A stretch of DNA of 6,131 nucleotides from assembly GCA_030612785.1 (NCBI GenBank), contig JAUWNF010000220.1:1-6131 (forward strand). The letters run 5' to 3'. The notes under the pieces were generated by a model. It was not told the DNA's origin. It did no database searches and worked only from the letters and a program-made list of their open reading frames with translations. Below, in pieces: positions 5,586 to 6,131 of this stretch (positions are counted from its first letter, which is position 1; the number at the start of each line of letters is the position of its first letter). This stretch comes from Phycisphaerales bacterium. Its GTDB lineage: Bacteria; Planctomycetota; Phycisphaerae; UBA1845. A program made the translations under genes and the position numbers.

Positions 5586-6131
5586 ATGAACGTGGAACGT
5601 CCTGCCACAGGTCAGAAACCGACGACACCCAAACCCGGGATCGAGCTACCCGGCGTCAAAAACATCATCGCAATCGGAGCCGGAAAGGGTGGCGTCGGCA
5701 AGAGTACGATCGCAGTCTTGTTGGCCGTCGGGTTGCGGCGTCAGGGTGCCAAAGTGGGCCTACTCGACGCGGACGTCTACGGACCGTCCATACCAACCAT
5801 GATGGACGCCGCCGGGCAAAAGCCCGCGGTCGCGGAGGAGAGGCTCGTGCCCATCACCGCCGCGGGCATCAAGCTTATCAGCATCGGGTTCCTCGGGGAC
5901 CCCGACCAGCCGGTGGTCTGGAGGGGGCCTATGGTTCACGGGGTCGTTACCCAGTTCCTCGGGCAAGTCGCTTGGGGGGAACTGGACTATCTGATCGTCG
6001 ATCTCCCGCCGGGCACCGGCGACGTACCACTGACACTCTCGCAATCGATCCCCTTGACGGGCTCGGTCATCGTCTGCACCCCGCAGGACATCGCCCTGGC
6101 CGACGCCCGGCGGGCGCTGAAGATGTACGAA
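5586..6131 (+). CDS. mrp: Mrp/NBP35-family P-loop ATPase, Fe-S cluster carrier (5' part; runs off the right edge)
   Basis: The first 182 residues of a cytoplasmic ATPase that binds and transfers Fe-S clusters to apoproteins (Mrp/ApbC family). The deviant Walker A is GAGKGGVGKS (residues 31-40, with signature K34 and catalytic K39), followed by LLDADVYGPSIPTMM (59-73), WRGPMVHGVVTQFL (112-125), and the Walker B/switch block DYLIVDLPPGTGD (134-146); VIVCTPQDIALADARR (161-176) is also typical. The usual first residue of the P-loop block is S in SGKGGVGKS; here it is A. The frame starts directly before PGVKNIIAI, so the N-terminal MIP18-like (DUF59) domain of many Mrp proteins is absent. The cluster-binding CxxC pair would lie beyond the edge. 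ATG 5586 has GGAG only 2 nt before it; no other start upstream in this frame has family content. It is divergent from the kinase and probably unrelated in function. Confidence 0.93.
   Translation, partial: MNVERPATGQKPTTPKPGIELPGVKNIIAIGAGKGGVGKSTIAVLLAVGLRRQGAKVGLLDADVYGPSIPTMMDAAGQKPAVAEERLVPITAAGIKLISIGFLGDPDQPVVWRGPMVHGVVTQFLGQVAWGELDYLIVDLPPGTGDVPLTLSQSIPLTGSVIVCTPQDIALADARRALKMYE

Overview
The window reads as GC-rich chromosomal DNA from a bacterium with a Gram-negative type envelope. Two neighbouring minus-strand genes match families known from exosortase/PEP-CTERM exopolysaccharide loci: a Stp1-type glycosyltransferase and a FemAB-like protein. Such loci occur in Proteobacteria, Verrucomicrobia, Planctomycetota and some others. 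The intergenic palindromes and A-rich GGAAAAT-type repeats remind me of Planctomycetota-like genomes, but that placement is inference only.

Layout. Positions 1-59 hold the first 19 codons of a minus-strand gene that leaves the window, possibly an IS5-like transposase. A 13-bp inverted repeat lies just upstream of its start (81-123). Next, all on the minus strand and read right to left, come the histidine kinase (5380-3824), its OmpR/PhoB-type response regulator (3831-3151, overlapping the kinase by 8 nt), a 228-bp nested palindromic element (2918-3145), the FemAB-like gene (2822-1713), a repeat element of about 190 bp built from GGAAAAT units (1530-1716), and the glycosyltransferase (1477-233). 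On the plus strand, divergent from the kinase across a 205-bp spacer, an Mrp/NBP35-type P-loop ATPase starts at 5586 and runs off the right edge.

How it fits together. The kinase and regulator form a translationally coupled two-component system. The FemAB-like protein and the glycosyltransferase probably work in making or exporting an exosortase-associated polysaccharide. No exosortase, PEP-CTERM substrate, polymerase or flippase lies in the window, so that pathway is inferred from family membership. The regulator is the nearest upstream gene to the polysaccharide pair, but the palindromic block separates them, so regulation is possible and not shown. Mrp is a housekeeping Fe-S cluster carrier and probably unrelated.

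I found no RNA gene, CRISPR array or clearly novel system. The least explained parts are the three inverted-repeat elements, one in each gap between successive minus-strand genes or gene units, and the sensor domain of the kinase, which I cannot assign.
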